Source: Acinetobacter sp. HY1485
Lineage (GTDB): Bacteria > Pseudomonadota > Gammaproteobacteria > Pseudomonadales > Moraxellaceae
NCBI RefSeq assembly: GCF_027568475.1
Contig: NZ_JANKZG010000007.1
Span: 44,347 to 108,346 of the forward strand
Direction of reading: 5' to 3'
DNA: 64,000 nucleotides
The notes under the pieces were generated by a model that saw nothing but the letters and a program-made list of their open reading frames with translations, had not been told where the DNA came from and ran no database searches. The position numbers were made by a program, and so were the translations under genes. Of the stretch, positions 47,358 to 58,125 are shown piece by piece (position 1 is the first letter of the stretch; every line of letters begins with the position of its first letter).

Positions 47358-47822
47358 ATGTCTAAACTAGATGCTATAGATTACCAAATTTTAAATTTAT
47401 TACAACAAAATGCTCGACTCACCAATCAAAATATTGCAGATAAAGTTCATTTATCTGCATCACCCTGCTGGCGTAAAATAAAAAAATTAGAAGATATGGC
47501 AATTATTGAAGGCTATGGCGTTCGTTTAAATCGTAAAAAACTTGGCTTAGGTGTAATGGTGTTTGTCAAAGTCGTGATTGATCATCATAGTGAAGAAGAA
47601 GCAAAGAAATTTGAACAAGAAGTAGAATGTTTAGATCATGTTATTGCCTGCTACAGCATCGGTGGTGATGCGGATTTTTTACTACAAGTTGTTGCAAAAG
47701 ATCTTGATGAATATGCGCATTTTTCTATGAATGTTATACGGCGTTTATCTGGTATCAAAGAAATGCAGAGTATGTTTGTACTTAAAGAAATAAAAAAATT
47801 TAATGGTTTTCCAATTGGATAA
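47358..47822 (+). CDS. Lrp/AsnC-family regulator
   Basis: A 154-residue amino-acid-responsive regulator. The N-terminal HTH is DYQILNLLQQNARLTNQNIADKVHLSASPCWRKIKKLE. The C-terminal RAM domain includes ACYSIGGDADFLLQVVAKDLDEY. It is divergent from the LysE exporter and probably activates it when its amino acid accumulates (inference from LysG/Lrp pairs). A bidirectional terminator separates it from ahpF. Confidence 0.93.
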   Translation: MSKLDAIDYQILNLLQQNARLTNQNIADKVHLSASPCWRKIKKLEDMAIIEGYGVRLNRKKLGLGVMVFVKVVIDHHSEEEAKKFEQEVECLDHVIACYSIGGDADFLLQVVAKDLDEYAHFSMNVIRRLSGIKEMQSMFVLKEIKKFNGFPIG

Positions 47823-47823
47823 A

Positions 47824-47849
47824 AAAAGCCACCTAAAAAGGTGGCTTTT
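47824..47849. terminator. bidirectional terminator, Lrp gene / ahpF
   Basis: AAAAGCCACC/GGTGGCTTTT stem flanked by A- and T-runs. Confidence 0.9.
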
Positions 47850-47856
47850 AAACAAC

Positions 47857-49422
47857 TTATTGTCCTGAACGGATAATATAATCAAATGCTGAAAGTGATG
47901 CTTTTGCGCCTTCACCTGTTGCAATAATAATTTGCTTGTAAGGTACTGTGGTACAGTCACCTGCGGCAAACACACCTTTTACATTCGTTTCATTACGCGC
48001 ATTAATCACAATCTCACCACGTGGGCTTAACTCAACAGCACTTTCTTTTAAGAAATCTGTATTTGGTAATAAACCAATTTGTACAAAAATCCCTTCAAGT
48101 TCTACAACATGCTCTTGATCTGTTGTGCGGTCTTTGTATTTTAAACCTGTTACTTGTGAACCATCACCTAATACTTCTGTCGTTTGTGCACTTTTAATCA
48201 CCGTACTGTTTGGTAAGCTGTTTAACTTATCTTGTAGTACTTGGTCTGCAAGAAGTTTATCGCTAAACTCTACAAGCGTTACATGCTCTACAATACCTGC
48301 CAAATCAATCGCAGCTTCTACACCAGAGTTACCACCACCAATAACAGCCACACGTTTGCCTTTAAACAACGGACCATCACAGTGTGGGCAATATGCCACG
48401 CCACGCGTACGGTATTCTACTTCACCCGGAACGTTTAACTCTCTCCAGCGTGCACCTGTTGAAAGAATAACGGTTTTAGACTCAAGTACAGCACCATTTT
48501 CTAAGTCAACTTTAACTAAACCATTTTCTGTTTGGTCAGCACCTGTTACGGCTTTAACACGTTGTAAGTTCATCAAATCAACATCGTATTCACGCACATG
48601 CGCTTCCATATCTGCTGAAAACTTAGGACCTACTGTTTTTTGTACTGTTGTAAAGTTTTCGATGTCCATGGTATCCATCACCTGACCACCAAAACGCTCT
48701 GCCACAATACCTGTGCGGATACCTTTACGTGCAGCATAAATAGCTGATGTACCACCTGCAGGACCACCACCAATCACAAGCACATCAAACGCTTCTTTTG
48801 CATTTAATTTTTCAGCTTCTTTTTCAGAAGAATTGGTATCAAGTTTTGCTACAATTTCTTCTAACGTCATACGCCCTTGCCCAATGTGTTCGTTATCTTG
48901 GAACACCATAGGTACAGCCATAATTTTACGTTCTTCTACTTCATCTTGGAAGAAAGAACCATCAATCATCGTTGCTGTGGCATTTGGGTTATAAACTGCA
49001 ATTAAATTTAATGCTTGTACAACATCAGGGCAGTTGTGACAGCTTAATGATACAAATACGTCAAAGTTTGCTTTTAAGTTTAAACCTTTAATTTGTGTTA
49101 ATACTTCATCAGACACTTTTGGTGCATAACCAGATACTTGCAACAACGCTAAAATAAGTGATGTAAACTCATGCCCCATTGGTAAGCCTGCAAAGTGTAC
49201 ACGTGGTTCTTCACCTGCTTTTGCAATACCAAAACTTGGACGGCGTGAATTTTGTCCATCTAAACGTGCAGTTACTTGGTCAGAAAGCTCAGCAATCTCT
49301 AATACAAGCTCTTTAATTTTTGTTGCTTTTTCTGATTCATCTAAAGATGCCACAATTTCAATTGGGCTCTCTAAACGCTCTAAGTATGCCTTTAATTGTG
49401 CTTTAATATTTTGGTCTAACAT
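47857..49422 (-). CDS. ahpF: alkyl hydroperoxide reductase subunit F
   Basis: NADH-dependent flavoprotein disulfide reductase that recycles AhpC. The 521 residues have an N-terminal double-thioredoxin domain with [10 protein letters not shown] (redox pair about 130/133). Then come the FAD motif [17 protein letters not shown], the second redox pair in [10 protein letters not shown] (about 345/348), and an NADH motif [11 protein letters not shown]. ahpC is not adjacent, so the system is split. No OxyR site was identified upstream. Confidence 0.97.
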   Translation of the reverse strand: MLDQNIKAQLKAYLERLESPIEIVASLDESEKATKIKELVLEIAELSDQVTARLDGQNSRRPSFGIAKAGEEPRVHFAGLPMGHEFTSLILALLQVSGYAPKVSDEVLTQIKGLNLKANFDVFVSLSCHNCPDVVQALNLIAVYNPNATATMIDGSFFQDEVEERKIMAVPMVFQDNEHIGQGRMTLEEIVAKLDTNSSEKEAEKLNAKEAFDVLVIGGGPAGGTSAIYAARKGIRTGIVAERFGGQVMDTMDIENFTTVQKTVGPKFSADMEAHVREYDVDLMNLQRVKAVTGADQTENGLVKVDLENGAVLESKTVILSTGARWRELNVPGEVEYRTRGVAYCPHCDGPLFKGKRVAVIGGGNSGVEAAIDLAGIVEHVTLVEFSDKLLADQVLQDKLNSLPNSTVIKSAQTTEVLGDGSQVTGLKYKDRTTDQEHVVELEGIFVQIGLLPNTDFLKESAVELSPRGEIVINARNETNVKGVFAAGDCTTVPYKQIIIATGEGAKASLSAFDYIIRSGQ

Positions 49423-49520
49423 CGTTTAATCTCCAAGGGAGTAAATTCGTTTAATGATGCTATCTTAACGAAAGTTTCTTAACAGTCAAAACAGTATATT
49501 TTTATACTTACAATCGTTTT

Positions 49521-50549
49521 TTACGATATAAAGCGTTTTCTAATTTTTAGATTAAGTGCAGACGAATAATATCGTTCAATCAGATAAGCTAAAACATAAG
49601 CACCCAATAGGTAAACCACAAGCAATACCAGTTTGGTTAAATAATCTGTCTGTGATGGAATAAAATAAACTTTAATTAAACCTAAAATAATTAAGTGAAA
49701 CAAATAAAGTTCATAGCTCCTTTGACCTATTGCAATCAAAAATTTTGAAAGCCACGTTGTTTTCATAGCGGTTTTAAAAGATAAGATTAAAACAGCGGTT
49801 GCAACTGCAAAAACACTCATACTCCATGTACTGACGTCTTTAATGGGTGCAATAAAATATAACGCCGTCATTACCAAAATAGCGGAGTATCCCCAAAATC
49901 TATTTAAACGTAACGTATCCCAAAGAAATGCTGTTAAACAGCCAATTGCAATAGCATCAAAACTTGCAAAATAATGGTATAGATAAGCCTCGTTTGGATC
50001 TAAAAAATAAGAAGCTCGTATAAAAGGCGCATACAAAATTAGTCCAAAAAAAATCGCATATTTAAACTTATTTTTTAATAAACTAATAATTGGAAATGCA
50101 AAATAAAAAACCTCTTCAACAGACAACGACCATAAAACACCTAACGCATAGTTGACCCAACCATATTTGATAATGAGCATATTCATCGAAAAAGTTAATG
50201 CAGATAGAACCGTTAAGGCATAAGAGACCGCTATGCCATTAGGTGCATGATTAACAAATGGGGCTAATCCGAATTGCCCTAACACCGTAACAATAGCCAA
50301 TAATAAAAATAAACAAGGTAAAATACGTGCACAACGGCGTATATAAAAATTGGCGATAAAACTTTGGCGTTTTAATGTTGTTTGCGTAATTAAAAATCCT
50401 GAAATTACAAAGAACATCGTAACGCCATAATTCCCATTGCGTGCAATCAATAGTAGTTCACCAATTTTATAAGGAATACAAAAGTGATGAACCAGTACCA
50501 GTAAAATGGCAATCCCACGCAAAATATCTATTTGTTTAATATGTTGCAT
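49521..50549 (-). CDS. acyltransferase family 3 (OafA/YrhL-type) membrane protein
   Basis: A membrane O-acyltransferase of 342 residues with about ten helices. It starts with the signature HIKQIDILRGIAILLVLVHH, which carries the conserved histidine. Then come FFVISGFLI, the RRCARILP motif and SLSVEEVFYFAFP. These enzymes acetylate surface polysaccharides or peptidoglycan. An ATG two codons earlier (50555) is possible, but AGGA is better spaced for 50549. No polysaccharide genes are adjacent. Confidence 0.9.
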   Translation of the reverse strand: MQHIKQIDILRGIAILLVLVHHFCIPYKIGELLLIARNGNYGVTMFFVISGFLITQTTLKRQSFIANFYIRRCARILPCLFLLLAIVTVLGQFGLAPFVNHAPNGIAVSYALTVLSALTFSMNMLIIKYGWVNYALGVLWSLSVEEVFYFAFPIISLLKNKFKYAIFFGLILYAPFIRASYFLDPNEAYLYHYFASFDAIAIGCLTAFLWDTLRLNRFWGYSAILVMTALYFIAPIKDVSTWSMSVFAVATAVLILSFKTAMKTTWLSKFLIAIGQRSYELYLFHLIILGLIKVYFIPSQTDYLTKLVLLVVYLLGAYVLAYLIERYYSSALNLKIRKRFIS

Positions 50550-50874
50550 ACCCATCCTAAGGTTTGAAATATTTAGTTAAACTTTTGTCTATTAATCAAG
50601 CAACAAGAATAAAAATCTGTCCCGTTTATTTTGTGTATATTTATTTGTTAAATTTGTATATCCATACGCCTTATATTTAATTAAACCCATGTTTTATATC
50701 AATAAATATAAAAATATTTCTTTGATCGAAAATCGCTTTTTTCTCTAAATTAGCGTATAAAAACTAGACAACACATTAGATGACATTAAAAAAACCTCGT
50801 GTTATACCTAAATAACAAGTGTATGAAATCTAGCCATTTTTGCTTTTATACACAACAACAAATGAAGGAATATT
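50550..50874. other. AT-rich divergent intergenic region (acyltransferase / sugar porter)
   Basis: It must hold two promoters. No hairpin, repeat or distinctive operator is recognised. GAAGGAATATT just before 50875 is the sugar porter's Shine-Dalgarno. Confidence 0.4.
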
Positions 50875-52338
50875 ATGTCTGTAAGAAAAGATGACGAATT
50901 AGACAAACCGTCGAATCATACAGCAGTTGATAATGAAAAAGTATCATATACCTCTGATGAAGAAACTAACTTTTTAAGCCCAGATACTTTTTTATTAACA
51001 GCTTCTACCATTGCGGCAATTGCAGGATTTTTATACGGTTACGATACAGGCATCATCTCAGGTGCCTTACTACAAATCACCCATGATTTTAGCTTATCCT
51101 CTCATGCACAAGAGCTCGTCACCAGTGCCATTTTAGTCGGTGCCGTTGTCGGCTCCATTACGTGCGGTAAGCTATCTACCATTTTAGGTAGACGCTATAC
51201 CGTCATGATTGTGGCAGCGATTTTTGCAGTGGGTGTCATTGCCTCAGGTATGTCACCTAATGCCTATGCCTTAGGTGCTGCACGTTTGGTCTTAGGTTTT
51301 GCGGTTGGGGGGGCATCTCAAATTGTACCTGTTTACATTGCTGAACTTGCCCCACCTGCTAAACGTGGACGTTTAGTCACATTTTTTAATATCTCTATTG
51401 GGCTTGGCATTTTAACTGCTGCTTTAGTGGGCACTTTTTTACAAGATGCTTGGACATGGCGTACCATGTTTTCGGTAGCGGCTATTCCTGCCACCATTTT
51501 GTTTTTAGGTATGTTGCCCCTACCCGAAAGTCCACGTTGGTTGGTCAGCAAAAAACGCCTTAAAGAAGCACATATTGCCTTAGATGCTGTACGTGAAACT
51601 GAAGAAGAAGTTCGTAAAGAAATTAAATCCATTAAACGTGTACACGAAAAAGCCCAACGTAAATCAACAGGCAGTTGGAAAGACCTTAAACAGCCTTGGC
51701 TACGTCCTGCACTCATTGTCGGTTTAGGTATTGCTGCATTTACCCAATTATCGGGTATTGAGATGATGATTTACTACACACCAACATTTTTAACAGATGC
51801 AGGATTTAGTCGTGATGCTGCGTTGTATTCTGCTTTGGGTGTCGCTGCTATTTATCTTGTGCTTACCATTACAGGAAAATTACTAGTAGACCGTATTGGA
51901 CGCCGTACACTCACGCTTTGGATGATTCCGGGTGCAGTCATTAGTCTAGTTTTACTTGGTTTTATGTTTAAATTAGATGCCTCAGGTGGACAACATGGTT
52001 GGCTGATTGTGGCTTGTTTATTTGCCTTTATGGTATTTAACTCAGGCGGTATTCAAGTCATTGGTTGGTTAGTTGGTTCAGAAATTTATCCTCTAGGGAT
52101 CCGCGAAAAAGCAACAAGTTTACATGCAGCAACCTTATGGGGATCTAACCTACTTCTTACCGCTACTGCACTTTCGATGGTCAACTTGCTAGGTATTGGT
52201 GGTGCAATGTGGTTTTATGCTTTCCTTAACTTTTTAGGGTTTGTCTTCATTTACTTTATGATGCCTGAAACCAAAGGACGAAGTTTAGAAGAAATTGAAA
52301 CCTCTCTTAAAGAGGGTACATTTTACCCTTCTAAATAA
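50875..52338 (+). CDS. MFS sugar porter (XylE/GalP/GLUT-like)
   Basis: A 487-residue major facilitator with twelve helices after a hydrophilic N-terminus of about 40 residues. Sugar-porter signatures are GYDTGIISGALL, LGRRYT, PVYIAELAPPAKRGRLV, PESPRWLV, the TQLSGIEMMIYYTP sugar-binding block, DRIGRRTLTL and the final PETKGRSLEEIE. Proton symport is typical. It is single with its own terminator, divergent from the acyltransferase. The sugar cannot be deduced; no catabolic genes are adjacent. Confidence 0.94.
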   Translation: MSVRKDDELDKPSNHTAVDNEKVSYTSDEETNFLSPDTFLLTASTIAAIAGFLYGYDTGIISGALLQITHDFSLSSHAQELVTSAILVGAVVGSITCGKLSTILGRRYTVMIVAAIFAVGVIASGMSPNAYALGAARLVLGFAVGGASQIVPVYIAELAPPAKRGRLVTFFNISIGLGILTAALVGTFLQDAWTWRTMFSVAAIPATILFLGMLPLPESPRWLVSKKRLKEAHIALDAVRETEEEVRKEIKSIKRVHEKAQRKSTGSWKDLKQPWLRPALIVGLGIAAFTQLSGIEMMIYYTPTFLTDAGFSRDAALYSALGVAAIYLVLTITGKLLVDRIGRRTLTLWMIPGAVISLVLLGFMFKLDASGGQHGWLIVACLFAFMVFNSGGIQVIGWLVGSEIYPLGIREKATSLHAATLWGSNLLLTATALSMVNLLGIGGAMWFYAFLNFLGFVFIYFMMPETKGRSLEEIETSLKEGTFYPSK

Positions 52339-52340
52339 AT

Positions 52341-52372
52341 AAAAATGGAAGCTTAAACGCTTCCATTTTTTT
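52341..52372. terminator. bidirectional terminator, sugar porter / dld
   Basis: AAAATGGAAGC/GCTTCCATTTT stem with flanking A- and T-tracts. Confidence 0.92.
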
Positions 52373-54050
52373 AGTGCCAATGTTTACATTTGCTTGTTTT
52401 GCCAATACCGGGGTTAAAACTATTTGTAGGGTCTAGTTCTTTAAAGTGATCCTGATAATCTTGTGATGCATGATACAAATGCCCAACATTATGTTCGGCA
52501 GGATATTTTGCACCACGCTCGTCTAAATATTTTAATACGTCTTGTTTAAATTTTTTACCATCTACATTTGGCTTTAAAATATAATCCTGATGATTCACAA
52601 AACAGAAAAAATGCCCACAACATGAGTCAAACATAATTTGCTCTTGCAAATGTGGGGGCAATTTTACACGCCACTCATCGTCATTACGGCGTAACGCAAA
52701 GTCAAAGGCAATTAAACGCTCGTTTGTATTAATCGCCTCACTTTCACAATAATAAACTGTACAGCCACCCACACCAAAGCGGATTAAAAATGCGTTTTTT
52801 TCTTCTGCTGCATTACATTCAAAAAACTGCCCTGTTCTATTTGCAAAGAATGTTTGTAAATGTTGTTGAAGCTCTTGCTTTTGAGACGCATCAGTTTTAA
52901 TCATTAAATGGTGTTCAAACCGATGGTGATAATCCATAATTCTTTTTTTAATACCTGATGGCGTAATTCTATTAACCCATTGAATTACCCGATCTATGGT
53001 ATTTTTAGGCAAAAATGGAATTTTTTGAACACGCTTTGCCCATGTGTTCTTTAATTCAAATAATTCAGGGATTTTCTCTGCACCAAACCAATCAATTGCA
53101 CGGTAAATATGTTTGGCGTACTGTTGTGTAAGATCAAATGCTTCTTTATGAATATATTCAGCTTGTTGGGGCAATACAGTAAGATGTTGTAATAAATGAC
53201 GGCGTAACTCCACCAATTCATACTCATCATTTGTACCAATATAAAACGTACTAGACGCACCACTTGCTTCAAACGTAGGTAGACGCACAGCAAACACGGC
53301 AAGTTTGCCAGAACAACCTGCGCTATCGTGTAAATACGTTGGATTACCATTAAAACGTGTTGGTTTAGCAGACTCTACATCTCGTAAATCTTGAGCATAC
53401 CCATCTGCCCACAAACGTCCATTCCAATCAGGTTGTGTACCTGTGGTGTACTCTTTTTTTTCTAAACGACTAAAAATTTCTTCGGGAGTATTACCTAAAT
53501 CAATCCCTAAATGATTGACCAATTCTAATTGCCCCTGTGCATTAATTTGAGCAAATAAAGACTTTTCTGTAAACGCAGGACCACGACGAATTAAAGAACC
53601 ACCCGAGTTATTACATACTCCACCAATCACCGATGCACCAATACAAGAAGAACCAATCACAGAATGTGGCTCACGTTGATGTGGCTTTAACGCATTTTCA
53701 AGTTCAGTTAGCGTGGTGCCCGGAAAGGTAAGCACCTGTTGTGCATTTTCTATAAGTTGTAAACCTTTTAAATGACGAGTACTCACCACTACAATATCAC
53801 GATCATAATTATTTTCATTGGGTGTAGAACCGCCTGTTACGCCTGTGTTAGATGCCTGCATTAAAATAATTAAATCATGTGCCACACATATTTTTAATAT
53901 TTGCCATAGTTCAATCAAAGTTTTAGGAATAGCCACCGCTAATGCTTGCCCTTCACCTACTCTAAATCCTTTTACATAGGGAGCTTTATCTAATTCTTCT
54001 GTAAGTACATCCGTGATTTGTTTTAATTCTGAGACAACATCCTTGCTCAT
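52371..54050 (-). CDS. dld: quinone-dependent D-lactate dehydrogenase
   Basis: Membrane-peripheral FAD enzyme oxidising D-lactate to pyruvate and passing electrons to ubiquinone. The 559 residues fit the Dld family. The FAD domain reads MQASNTGVTGGSTP and GSSCIGASVIGGVCNNSGGSLIRRGPA. The membrane-binding domain (basic, about 320-430) and the C-terminal cap with CCGHFF and HNVGHLY complete it. An L-lactate operon is not adjacent. Monocistronic. Confidence 0.96.
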   Translation of the reverse strand: MSKDVVSELKQITDVLTEELDKAPYVKGFRVGEGQALAVAIPKTLIELWQILKICVAHDLIILMQASNTGVTGGSTPNENNYDRDIVVVSTRHLKGLQLIENAQQVLTFPGTTLTELENALKPHQREPHSVIGSSCIGASVIGGVCNNSGGSLIRRGPAFTEKSLFAQINAQGQLELVNHLGIDLGNTPEEIFSRLEKKEYTTGTQPDWNGRLWADGYAQDLRDVESAKPTRFNGNPTYLHDSAGCSGKLAVFAVRLPTFEASGASSTFYIGTNDEYELVELRRHLLQHLTVLPQQAEYIHKEAFDLTQQYAKHIYRAIDWFGAEKIPELFELKNTWAKRVQKIPFLPKNTIDRVIQWVNRITPSGIKKRIMDYHHRFEHHLMIKTDASQKQELQQHLQTFFANRTGQFFECNAAEEKNAFLIRFGVGGCTVYYCESEAINTNERLIAFDFALRRNDDEWRVKLPPHLQEQIMFDSCCGHFFCFVNHQDYILKPNVDGKKFKQDVLKYLDERGAKYPAEHNVGHLYHASQDYQDHFKELDPTNSFNPGIGKTSKCKHWH

Positions 54051-54160
54051 TTTTCTGTCCTATAAGTTTACACGCTGTAAATTTACTCCTATTACGTATA
54101 AATAACTGCTGATATGGATAATTCAAATTATTATTTTTATATCTATCTAATTTATCATTA

Positions 54161-54184
54161 TAAAAAAGCCTCCCGTAGGAGGCT
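54161..54184 (-). terminator. terminator of glyA
   Basis: Leftward, AGCCTCC/GGAGGCT stem then six T residues, ending the glyA message. Confidence 0.9.
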
Positions 54185-54191
54185 CATTTAA

Positions 54192-55445
54192 TTATTTTGC
54201 ATATACCGGAAATTTTGCACAAACTTCACTTACTTTTTCTTTTACAGCATTAATCACGGCTTCATCACCTTTGCTGTCTAAGATATCTGCAATCCAATTT
54301 GCAAGATCACGCACTTCTGTTTCGCCAAAACCACGGGTTGTTACAGCTGGTGTACCAATACGGATTCCTGATGTCACAAATGGAGAGCGAGGATCATTTG
54401 GAACAGAGTTTTTATTTACAGTAATGTGTGCTGCACCTAACCATGCATCTGCTTCTTTACCTGTAATATCTTGTTTAATTAAAGACAATAAGAATAAATG
54501 GTTATCTGTACCACCTGATACAACTTCGTAGCCACGTTCAAGCAATACTTCTGCCATTGCTTGTGCATTTTTAACAACAGTTGCTTGGTATTGTTTAAAT
54601 TCAGGTGACATTGCTTCTTTAAAGCAAATTGCTTTTGCAGCAATCGCATGAACCAATGGACCACCTTGGTTACCTGGAAATACAGCAGATTGAAGTTTTT
54701 TCTCAACTTCTTCGTTTGCTTTTGCCAAGATTAAACCAGAACGTGGACCACGCAATGTTTTATGTGTAGTTGTCGTAGTTACGTCAGCGATTTGCACTGG
54801 GTTTGGATAAACACCTGCTGCCACTAAACCTGCAACGTGTGCCATATCCACAAACAAATATGCGCCTACCTTGTCTGCAATATCACGGAAACGTTGCCAA
54901 TCCACCACACGGCTATATGCAGAAAAACCTGCAACAATCATACGAGGCTTATGCTCTAACGCTAAGCGTTCTACTTCTTCGTAATCAATCTCGCCTGTTT
55001 CTGGGTTTAAACCATATTGAATTGCGTTATATGTTTTACCCGAAAAGCTTACTTTTGCACCGTGTGTTAAATGACCACCATGTGCCAAGCTCATACCTAA
55101 TACCGTATCACCTGGGTTTAAAAGTGCTAAATAAACAGCTGAGTTTGCTTGAGAACCTGCATGCGGTTGAACGTTTGCGTAATCTGCACCAAACAATTCT
55201 TTTGCACGGTCAATTGCCATTTGTTCAATAACATCAACGTACTCACAACCACCGTAATAGCGTTTGCCAGGATAGCCTTCTGCATATTTATTTGTTAATT
55301 TACTTCCTTGTGCTTCCATGACTGCTGGTGAGCAGTAGTTTTCCGAAGCGATTAACTCAATGTGTGCTTCTTGACGTTCATCTTCGGCAACAATGGCTTT
55401 TGCTAGTTCTGGATCAAATTCAGAAATAGAGATATTGGCAAACAT
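54192..55445 (-). CDS. glyA: serine hydroxymethyltransferase
   Basis: PLP enzyme interconverting serine plus THF and glycine plus methylene-THF. The 417 residues match the family. The PLP lysine lies in [14 protein letters not shown] (about 229). The conserved [15 protein letters not shown] near the N-terminus and HAGSQAN are seen. It has its own terminator. No purine operator or glycine riboswitch was recognised upstream. Confidence 0.98.
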   Translation of the reverse strand: MFANISISEFDPELAKAIVAEDERQEAHIELIASENYCSPAVMEAQGSKLTNKYAEGYPGKRYYGGCEYVDVIEQMAIDRAKELFGADYANVQPHAGSQANSAVYLALLNPGDTVLGMSLAHGGHLTHGAKVSFSGKTYNAIQYGLNPETGEIDYEEVERLALEHKPRMIVAGFSAYSRVVDWQRFRDIADKVGAYLFVDMAHVAGLVAAGVYPNPVQIADVTTTTTHKTLRGPRSGLILAKANEEVEKKLQSAVFPGNQGGPLVHAIAAKAICFKEAMSPEFKQYQATVVKNAQAMAEVLLERGYEVVSGGTDNHLFLLSLIKQDITGKEADAWLGAAHITVNKNSVPNDPRSPFVTSGIRIGTPAVTTRGFGETEVRDLANWIADILDSKGDEAVINAVKEKVSEVCAKFPVYAK

Positions 55446-55708
55446 TAGCGAGGTCCTATTAATTAGGGCTTTTAAGCCGTGCTAAAATTGAACTGTATTC
55501 TAGCACGAAGTTTGTTCATTTTTGTGGGGAACTTTGCTAATCGTTTAAGAAAAATTGTTCAAGATTAAGGATTTAGACATTTTTTCCAATCAAATATTTT
55601 CACATGACTAATTCTATGTTTTAATTAACGTTTTTACTAAAAAAATAAAGTTTATTAGTCTGTTTTATGCTAGCGTAATCTAAATACATAAAATCATTGG
55701 ATAAGAAG

Positions 55709-56674
55709 ATGAATAAGATATTATGTTTTGGTCTAGCATGTTTTGGCAGCTTTTCTATTAATAGCCATGCCATGCCTTTAAATCCTCATATAATTCAAAA
55801 ATCTATTTATATGGAGTTTTTTTCCAAAAAAACAGATTCTATTGATCTTATAAGAAAAGGTGTTGCCAAGAATACTGCTGTGCAAGGATTAGCTATAAAT
55901 AATAATACTTCTACGCTATACACTATCCATAGCTATGGAAAACCGCAAAATGCAGTCATTAATCGTTTTGACTATGATCCAACAAAATCTACATTAAATG
56001 CCTTAGATACACAAAAACCCTCTCAATTTATAGGCCATCAAGGCATTACTATAGACCAACAAACAAATATGTTATGGGCATCTGCAGGCGATGCGATTGA
56101 AAACAAAGGTTTGAATATTATTGGTTTTAGGTACACAGCTAATAACGATGTAATCAATCCTATTATAATTAAAGTATTTAGCGATGATTATAATAAAAAT
56201 ACTTATGCTATGCCTGTTATTACACCTGACCATCATTTTTTACTTGTTCGTGGTAATAAAAATGGAACAAATGTAGTTCGAGGCTACGATTTAAACCATG
56301 TATCTCTTGATCATTCTCAAGATATTAGTCAACAAGCTAGTTTTGAGTGGGTTATTAATAAAAATTTTTATAAGGATAAATATGCGTTACAAGGTTTAGC
56401 AAGTGATGGAAAATATATTTATCTAATGAGTGGTGGAGAAAATGATCAGAATAAAAGAATTCAAGTCTACGATCTAAATGGTCAACTTTTACAAAATTTA
56501 AATCAAGTCACGGTAGGAAAACTAGATAATTTATTTAATCGTAAAACAGATGGGTACTGGGAACCTGAAGGTCTTGCTATAGATAGCAAAAATAAAAAGC
56601 TCTTAATTCTGTTTGCAGCAGGTAATACAAAGAACTCCATAGGAAAACTATACTCAATCTCTATAGGGAATTAA
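55709..56674 (+). CDS. exported beta-propeller protein of unknown function
   Basis: A 321-residue protein with a signal peptide (about 1-20, ending SHA). The mature part consists of repeated four-stranded blade-like units: VQGLAINNNTSTLYTIHSYG, QFIGHQGITIDQQTNMLWASAG, TYAMPVITPDHHFLLVRG, ALQGLASDGKYIYLMSGG, and WEPEGLAIDSKNKKLLILFAAG. This resembles phage receptor-binding/TagC-like or helveticin-type propellers; I cannot choose between them. I prefer ATG 55709 over a TTG at 55697. Single gene. Confidence 0.7.
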   Translation: MNKILCFGLACFGSFSINSHAMPLNPHIIQKSIYMEFFSKKTDSIDLIRKGVAKNTAVQGLAINNNTSTLYTIHSYGKPQNAVINRFDYDPTKSTLNALDTQKPSQFIGHQGITIDQQTNMLWASAGDAIENKGLNIIGFRYTANNDVINPIIIKVFSDDYNKNTYAMPVITPDHHFLLVRGNKNGTNVVRGYDLNHVSLDHSQDISQQASFEWVINKNFYKDKYALQGLASDGKYIYLMSGGENDQNKRIQVYDLNGQLLQNLNQVTVGKLDNLFNRKTDGYWEPEGLAIDSKNKKLLILFAAGNTKNSIGKLYSISIGN

Positions 56675-56730
56675 CTAGCCTGCAAAATTTATGAGTGATA
56701 CATTATATATATTTAGCTTTCTCAATGATT

Positions 56731-57420
56731 ATGCGTAGTATTATTTTAGATACAGAAACTCATGCACTAAATGGTTTACCTATTGAAATTGCATATGCCC
56801 CTGTAGAATTACAACAAGGGCAACTTACTTTAGATAAAGAGAAAATTTTTGATCAACTTTATTCAGTTGGCGAACCAATCTCTTATGGCTCTATGGCAGT
56901 CCACCATATTTTAGAATCTGATATTGCAGGACAACCATTTTATACAGAATTTAAACTACCCCAAGAAGTCACTTATATTATTGGACATAATATTGAGTAC
57001 GACATCAAGGCAATTGAGCGTTGTGGCGTGGATGTTAGCCATTTAAAACCAATTTGCACACTGGCTTTAGCGAGACAAGTTTGGAAAGATGCAGAAGCTC
57101 ATAATATTTCAGCTCTGATTTACCAAATAAGTAAAGGAAGCGAGAAAGCACGCCAACTGTTAAAAGGTGCGCATCGTGCAGATGCAGATATTATCTTAAC
57201 TGCAAATATTTTAATGCATATCATTAGCTTAACAAATGCTACTGATATGGAAGAGCTTTATCAGCTTTCTGAAGAAGCAAAAGTTCCAAAAACCATGCCA
57301 TTTGGTAAGCATAAAGGCATAGATCTTAAAGATCTTCCTATAGATTATGTATCATGGTTGCGTAAGAAGACTGATTTGGACCCTCATTTATTAACCGCTT
57401 TAGATAAAGCAGGCTTATAG
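56731..57420 (+). CDS. exoX: ExoX-like 3'-5' exonuclease (DnaQ fold)
   Basis: A 229-residue exonuclease. The DEDD sites are ILDTET (Exo I, about 5-10), GHNIEYDIKAIE (Exo II) and HRADADIILT (Exo III). The C-terminal DUF3820 domain (MPFGKHKGIDLKDLPIDYVSWLRKK) is like that of E. coli ExoX, which degrades DNA 3' ends in repair. Upstream in-frame ATGs exist (56695, 56725), but the family begins at the one directly before RSIILDTET. No ribosome-binding site is obvious. Confidence 0.85.
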   Translation: MRSIILDTETHALNGLPIEIAYAPVELQQGQLTLDKEKIFDQLYSVGEPISYGSMAVHHILESDIAGQPFYTEFKLPQEVTYIIGHNIEYDIKAIERCGVDVSHLKPICTLALARQVWKDAEAHNISALIYQISKGSEKARQLLKGAHRADADIILTANILMHIISLTNATDMEELYQLSEEAKVPKTMPFGKHKGIDLKDLPIDYVSWLRKKTDLDPHLLTALDKAGL

Positions 57421-57504
57421 TTAAATATTTGTTTACATTTAAATTTAGACAAGTTACATACTTTTTTGAAATAGTAGCCCTACTTTTTTAATTTAGGCGA
57501 CTGT

Positions 57505-58098
57505 ATGGTTACTATTTTTTTTGTTTCCGTAATCGCAACAATTTTGCTTACACCTGGTCCAACAAACACACTTCTTGCTTCATCAGGAATTCAAGCAGGG
57601 ATAAAAAAATCAATTCGCTTAGTTCCATCAGAGGTGTTTGGCTACCTTATTTCAATTACATTATGGGGAGTTTTATTACAATCAGTTTCACAATATTTGC
57701 CTTGGCTACCCTCTGTTCTTAAGCTACTCAGCGCATCTTATATTATTTTTTTAGCACTTAAGTTATGGAAAACATCAACTCAAAAAGTAAACTTAGAACA
57801 ATCAACGATTACTGCAAAAGCACTATTTTGTGCCACACTTTTAAACCCTAAAGCACTGTTATTTGCTTCTACTGTATTTCCACAAACAGCTTGGTCAAAT
57901 TTATCTATTTACCTTGTACATATGTCTGTGTTTTTACTCCTCATTACGCCTATTGCATTTTTATGGATTGTATTTGGAGCGGCACTCATATCTAACAAAA
58001 TAAAATGGCTGAATCAGTGTAATTTACAGCGTACAGCAAGTTTAATTTTAATTAGTTTTTCAATTCCGCTTAGTTACTCTGCAATCTTAAAACTATAA
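57505..58098 (+). CDS. LysE/RhtB-family exporter
   Basis: A 197-residue translocator with about six helices. The family motif is LLTPGPTNTLLASSGIQAGIKKSIRLVPSEVFGYL, and LLNPKALLFASTVFP is the central block. It is distinct from the 46.7-kb paralogue. No regulator is adjacent. It is followed by a bidirectional terminator. Confidence 0.9.
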   Translation: MVTIFFVSVIATILLTPGPTNTLLASSGIQAGIKKSIRLVPSEVFGYLISITLWGVLLQSVSQYLPWLPSVLKLLSASYIIFLALKLWKTSTQKVNLEQSTITAKALFCATLLNPKALLFASTVFPQTAWSNLSIYLVHMSVFLLLITPIAFLWIVFGAALISNKIKWLNQCNLQRTASLILISFSIPLSYSAILKL

Positions 58099-58124
58099 AA
58101 AAAGCCCCACATTGGGGCTTTTTA
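58098..58124. terminator. bidirectional terminator, exporter / lipoprotein
   Basis: AAAGCCCCA/TGGGGCTTT stem flanked by A- and T-runs. Confidence 0.9.
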
Positions 58125-58125
58125 C

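Noticed and set aside
48125..48685. 186-codon frame antisense to ahpF
   Set aside because: Composition mirrors the ahpF codon pattern, with no ribosome-binding site or motif; a shadow frame.
54803..55231. 142-codon frame antisense to glyA
   Set aside because: Shadow of a highly conserved gene, with no independent signal.
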